A stretch of DNA of 35,000 nt, taken from NCBI GenBank assembly GCA_016946835.1, contig JACVTC010000019.1, forward strand, positions 1,075,001 through 1,110,000, given 5' to 3'. How positions within the stretch are numbered: position 1 is the stretch's first letter; the number at the start of each line of letters is the position of its first letter. The DNA comes from Neocallimastix lanati (nom. inval.) (taxonomy: Eukaryota > Neocallimastigomycota > Neocallimastigomycetes > Neocallimastigales > Neocallimastigaceae). Positions 29,814-35,000 of this stretch are shown piece by piece. Below the pieces are notes generated by a model that saw only the letters and a list, made by a program, of their open reading frames with translations, was not told where the DNA came from and did no database searches. Both the position numbers and the translations under genes were made by a program.

Positions 29814-32751
29814 ATGGGAGAACCTATAAAAAAATTAGGTCAAATTGTAAGTGATATACAAGATACATTAGGTCAATTTAATAATAATATATCCAAGTCC
29901 GATGATATTGAAAATTATTCAGAAAAAAATGAAAAAAACATTGCAATAATAGATAAAAATAATATAGATATTAAAAATGAAATAATTACAGAATTTGATG
30001 ATCATGAAAAAAATTATGCTCCAGAATCAAATATATTAACTGAAGATATTTTTGAAAAAATAAATGACGAGGAAATTTCATTAACTACTTTTGAAGAAAG
30101 AAAACATCTAAATAGTAATATAATTGACATTCATAGATCAGGGAGCATAAAAAAGTATGATTATCAAGATGATATAAATGAGAATATTCAACGAACACAA
30201 TCTCTTAATAGTGAAAAGTATAATTTCTATGATAAAGAAGAAAATGATTCAATTTATAACATTGAATCAAAAAATTCTAAAAGTGTAATTAAAGATTATC
30301 CATTAGTATTGACGAATAGTACTTTGAATAGTGAAGTATTTGATAAAGATGTAATAAAAATATTACTATTAGTAAATGTAATAGTAATAGTAATAGTAAT
30401 ATTAATACTAATTTTTTTTTTTTTTATAATTTTTTTATGTCATATGATATATATATTTTCTATGTATATATAAAAAAGTCAAAAAATAAAAAATATACAA
30501 AAGAACATTCATATAATATGAAATTAAATATACCGGACGAAAATACATATTTACTAATGAAAGATTTAATTGAAAAAACTAAACAAAAGTCAGAAGATAT
30601 TTTAAATTTAAATAATATAATTAATGAATATAGCAATAAGAATAAAATAATTGAAGAAGAAAATAAAAATTTAAGAAAAATTAATAAAGAAATGCAATTT
30701 AAATTGGATGAAGTAAATGCAAATTTATTAAATATGACATCATTTGATAATAAATCAAATATAAAAGAAAATGAAGTATATATTAATGATTTTTCTTTAT
30801 CAAGTCAAGAAAATTTAATAACACTTTTAGACGACATTATCTCATCATTTACCGATCAGTTAAATAATGATGATGTTAAATCTAACAATAATTCATATAT
30901 AACAAAATTATCTATTGAGAAAGTATATAAATAATGTTTATTTATTTATTTATTTATTTATTATTTTATTATATTTTATAATATATGTATTTATTATTAA
31001 TATATAATAATTATATATTAATATTAATAAATATATTTTAATATTATAGTTAATAAAAAATTTTAATGAATGTCTAGGTTCAATAAAATTGCACATTAAA
31101 AATTATTCAAAAGAAAAGCCATATACATTATCTTATTCTCTAATTACCGATGTTTGTAATTGTTTTAAAAATTGCCATAATGAAATTAATGAACTATATT
31201 TAAATAATAAAAATTTAAATGAAATAAAAATTGAGGATAATGATATTGATGTATTAAAGGAAAAATATAAAAAATCATTATATACTCTAAATAAATTAGA
31301 AAACGAGAATAAAAAGAATATATTAATTATTAATAAATTAAATTCAGAGATAAATAATAATAAAACCTATAATTTGGAAAAAAACAAAGATTTAGAATTA
31401 AATGATTTAAAGGAAAAATATAATCAAATTTTAATAGAAAATAATAATATGAAAAAAAACCAATCATATTTAGAAAATTTAATAGAAAAATGGAAACAAG
31501 AAAACGATAAATTACAAAAAGCAATTTTAACATTTAAAAATGATTTTCATATTGATAAAGATCTCCTCCTGAAGAATAGAATATTAAAAAATAAATTAGA
31601 TGATGAAAGATTAAATATAAAAAAATATAATGAACTAATAAAAGCGTTAAAATTAGAAATTGATCAATTAAAAAAGGAAAATATTCAAGACAATGGAAAG
31701 TTAACTAAAAAAGTTTCTTCTGAACTCTCTAATATTAAAGACATTCAGTCATTATATTTAGAAAGTATTAAGCAAATAACTAATAAATATAATGACAATG
31801 AAACAAGTAACAGTGGTATCAAAATATTAAACAAACAAATTGAAAAATTATATGAAGCTGTTCAGGAATCAGATAAAACTAGAAGTCATTTAACACAGTT
31901 AGAACAGACAATTGAAGGTATATATATAATATATAATTATTAAATACTTTATAATTTATATTTTATTTTTCTAATTTTATATGTGTCTAATTAATTTTTT
32001 ATTTTTCTTTTAAATATATATATATATATTGAAAGAACAAGTAAAAGAAAAAGAAAAAATAGTTTCTGAAAATAAAAAAATTAAAAAAGACTATGATGAA
32101 TTACAAGAAAAATATAAAACTCATGAGGATATATGGTTAAAAAAATGTCGAGATTTAAATATTGATTTAAATAATACAAAAAATATTTTAAAAAAAACCC
32201 ATACCGATTATATGAACAAGGAAAAAGAGCTTATTGAATGTCAAACAATTATAGATGATTATTTATTACAATATAGTAAAGCATGTGATACCTGTATAGC
32301 AATCTCTTCTGTTCATAAAAAGTCAACTCAATTTTTAGATAATCTTTACCTAAAACCAGGTCTGTCCAAACAACCATTCCCATTTGATGAAGAAATCAAA
32401 CATCTTTGCTCTTGGATAAAAGAAAACGAAAATGAACTTAAAAATAAAGAATTAAATACAGAAAAATTAAATGAATTATTAAATAATAAGAACAAAGAAA
32501 TAAATCTTTTAAAAAATAAATCTGATGAATTAAAATTAAGTTTAACCGATTTACAAAATTTATATGATGAATCAAAAAAGAAGGAAAAATTAACACAAGA
32601 ATTAAATGAAAAACAAAAAAAGGAATATGAAGAAAAATTAAGTCAATCATTAGAAAAGCAGAAAATATTAAAAAAGAAAATTGATCATTTATTTAAAGGA
32701 TGTCAGTTATTTGTTTCAGGAGCACCTGCATCAGCCTATTCATTAAATTAA
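29814..32751 (+). CDS. Long coiled-coil protein of unknown function
   Basis: Four exons with matching phases give 854 aa: 29814-30350, 30479-30922, 31050-31917, 32036-32751. The ATG at 29814 is the first in frame after a T-rich leader and starts MGEPIKKLGQIVSDIQDTL. Residues up to about 180 are acidic, N/S/D-rich and probably disordered. From about 205 onward, K/E/N/L-rich heptad-like coiled coil dominates, broken by less repetitive, probably folded patches: FSLSSQENLITLLDDIISSF (exon 2), LHIKNYSKEKPYTLSYSLIT (exon 3), and a cysteine-containing stretch ACDTCIAIS to KQPFPFDEEIKHLCSWIKEN (exon 4). The C-terminus GCQLFVSGAPASAYSLN is not coiled coil. I do not recognise the family. A centrosomal, basal-body or cytoskeletal scaffold is possible only because such proteins often look like this. 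It is co-oriented with WDR35 and ends 242 bp from the convergent Myb-like gene. Confidence 0.75.
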
Positions 32752-32993
32752 ATTAATTAAATTAGGTTTTTTAAAACTAAAATACATATCATATCTAATG
32801 TTATTTAATAAAAAGAAATATTTATTATAATAAAATTGAATAATATTATATAGTATATATTAATATAAATAAATAAATAATATAAATAAATAAATAACAC
32901 TAACTCAAAAAATAAAATTTATACATTTATATTTATATATATTTATATATACATAAAATAAATAAATAAAAATATTAAATTCAAATATATATA
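32752..32993. other. Short convergent 3' spacer
   Basis: Only 242 bp separate the stop codons of two convergent genes. It is AATAAA-rich on the plus strand and TATATT-rich. The 3' ends of the two transcripts probably overlap or share terminator signals. Confidence 0.5.
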
Positions 32994-35000
32994 TTAATAT
33001 TTATTGTTATTATTATTATTACTATTATTATTATTATTATTATTACTATTACTATTTTTACTATTATTACTACTACTATTACTATTATTACTACTTTTAT
33101 TTATATTTTTATTATTATTGCTATTATTATTATTTTGAAAAACATGAACAGAATTCAAATTATTTAAGTTATTAAATGTTGCTAAAGTTGAACTAACAGA
33201 ATTCAACCCTCTACTTAAATCATTATTTTGATATTGATTAATTAGCTTTTCCTCATATAATTTAATTTGTAAATTAATTTGTACTTTTTCTAATTCTATT
33301 TTTTCTCTTTCAAGCTTTTGTTTTGATTCTTCTAAATCCAATTCACGTTCTTTTAAAGCTTTCATATCCCTATTATGTTGTTTCTGTATTTCTAATTTTT
33401 TTTCTTCAAGAGCTAGTCTATTTTCCCATTCTTTTTCTGCTAAAAACTTTTTTAATAATAATCTTTTATCATCGTATTCTTTTTGAAGCTTTAAACGTTT
33501 TTCTTCCAATTCTTTAAACACATTAACAATTTCTTTTGTATTATTTACAATTTTCAATATATCAGTATCATTTAATTTGCGTTTCTTGTTTAAATGATGG
33601 CTTAAAATTGATGAATCTTTTTCTAATTCTACACTTGATGAAATTTTTGGTGATGTACTTTCAATATTTGGAATTTCTTTTTTTATAATGGTATAATAAT
33701 ATTAATATTATATATAATATATTATTGTATAATATGATTAATAAATAAATATTAATAATTTAAAATTAATTATACAAATATATATAATATTAAGTAATTA
33801 ATAAATACCTTTAATTTGTTCTGAATTTTCTGATGAACTTGGTAAATCTTCATTTACCTTATTTTCTCCATGATTCCTCTTTATTATATTATGAATTGTG
33901 TCTGTATCAAAAAATGGTGTTAAAAAATTAGTTAATGAATTTGATTCTAAATCAAAAGAATTGGTTTCTTTATTAATTGATAAATGACTGTTACTAATTT
34001 TACTAAAAGACGATATTGAATGCTCAGATTCCAATTTTCCACTTTGAAGCTTCGCATGAAATATTTCATCCATTTCAAAGAAAAAAGGAAATTCTCTTAA
34101 AACTTTATCTAATTTTATATAATTTTTATTTTCAATTATTAATACCATAATTTTAATTTATATATAATTTATAAATTTCACAAAACTTGTTTAATACTTT
34201 TATACTTATTAATTTTATTACAATATATACATTATAATTATTATTTCAAAATTAAATATATTTATATAAACAAATTACCTTTACAAAGTTTCACTTGTTC
34301 TGAATCTTTCGGATTAAAATTTTGTAAAAATTCTTGATATTTTGTTTTAATTCTTCTATAAGTTGATTCTAAGCTACTTAATTTATTTTTTATTTGAGAA
34401 CTCGTTTTTGTTGTTAATAATTCAGACAATATGTTATATGTTTTTGTTTTTTTCTCCTTACAATATCTTTGAAAATTTTTGGAATCACTTAAATAAATTA
34501 AAATTTTTCTAACTTCGGAATCTTTCCATTTTGAAGATTGATGTAAATCTATTACTTCCATATTTAGTGGTTGAGGATTAATTGATTGTACTGATGATAA
34601 TAATGAATTTTGAATATTTGGGTTAATATTAATATTACTTGTATCTATTACATTTGATTCAACATTATTTAAATTAAGATTGGATGTTATGTTGTTTTTA
34701 TTTTTACTAGATGTCAACAAAGTTATATTATTATTTTGAGAATATGATGTTGAATTTAAATTTGATAATTGTGTAGCAGATGAGTTTATTTCTATATTTT
34801 TTATATTAATAATATAATATTAATAATTTTTTAAATTAAAAATAAAAATATTTTTATATAATAGTAACCTTTTAAGGTTGAAATTAAATTTGGATCATTA
34901 GTTGATAGTGTGGAAGTTTCTTCATTAATAGCATTAATTGTTGCAGGATTCGTTGTCATTGTAGTAGGGGAAGAAGAGGAAATTGCTTGAATATTATTTA
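32994..35000 (-). CDS. Myb/SANT-like DNA-binding protein with C-terminal coiled coil (partial, start beyond window)
   Basis: Four visible exons give 541 residues up to the stop: 34869-35000 (5' incomplete), 34279-34791, 33809-34108, 32994-33676, with matching phases. An N/S/T-rich segment precedes a Myb/SANT-like helical unit: SSKWKDSEVRKILIYLSDSK, then YCKEKKTKTYNILSELL, then SSQIKNKLSSLESTYRRIKT. This is followed by the REFPFFFEMDEIF element, which commonly trails such domains in fungal and plant trihelix/SANT-like proteins. After a linker and a basic LNKKRKLND, a highly charged helix (KELEEKRLKLQKEYDDKRLL and onward, about 130 residues) predicts a coiled coil. The last 45 residues are an N/S repeat encoded by AAT/AGT codons. 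Probably a nuclear DNA-binding factor or a domesticated transposon-associated protein; targets are unknown. The 34869 donor is GTTACT. Confidence 0.72.

Noticed and set aside
31330-32650. Minus-strand frames opposite the coiled-coil gene
   Set aside because: The L/I/F/Y/H-rich translations are the expected antisense image of K/N/E/D-rich coding sequence.
33323-33517. 64-codon plus-strand frame
   Set aside because: It is antisense to the charged coiled-coil exon of the Myb/SANT-like gene.

Overview
Extremely A/T-rich eukaryotic nuclear DNA with intron-dense genes. Introns are mostly 75 to 250 nt, start GTAA/GTAT and end TAG or AAG. UAA, UAG and UGA all act as stops. Long homopolymer, trinucleotide and TTTTA-type repeats fill the gaps. 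One gene is a complete IFT121/WDR35 homologue, so the organism should build a cilium or flagellum, which argues against Dictyostelium and Plasmodium despite similar base composition. The combination fits a zoosporic anaerobic fungus (Neocallimastigomycota) best; this is inference, not proof.

Layout. 1-77: possible exon of a gene running off the left edge (minus). About 1215-2160: a less A/T-rich, hairpin-bearing island without coding sense. 2372-3070: about 110 perfect TTA copies joined to a 41-bp minisatellite. 3606-4367 (minus): intronless voltage-gated proton channel (Hv1). 4368-8936: gap containing a 57-bp minisatellite related to the first. 8937-13046 (plus): 15-exon TIP/ITFG1 homologue. 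About 13591-13726: compact structured RNA candidate. 14920-19281 (minus): 10-exon RAD21/SCC1 cohesin kleisin. 19282-22240: non-coding gap between divergent genes. 22241-29115 (plus): 26-exon WDR35/IFT121. 29814-32751 (plus): 4-exon coiled-coil protein of unknown function. 32994-35000 (minus, partial): Myb/SANT-like plus coiled-coil protein, converging on the previous gene.

The exon models were built by hand from splice sites, reading phase and remembered family conservation. Phases close exactly in all five multi-exon models: TIP 645 aa, RAD21 676 aa, WDR35 1193 aa, coiled-coil protein 854 aa, and 541 visible aa of the Myb-like protein. The genes are unrelated housekeeping-type eukaryotic genes (flagellar transport, sister-chromatid cohesion, membrane glycoprotein, proton channel). 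I see no operon-like or defence-type cluster and no clear new multi-gene system. The most unexplained items are the two structured non-coding islands (about 1215-2160 and 13591-13726), the paired minisatellite family, the two near-equal AAT/TTA arrays, and a proton channel lacking two usual voltage-sensor acidic residues.
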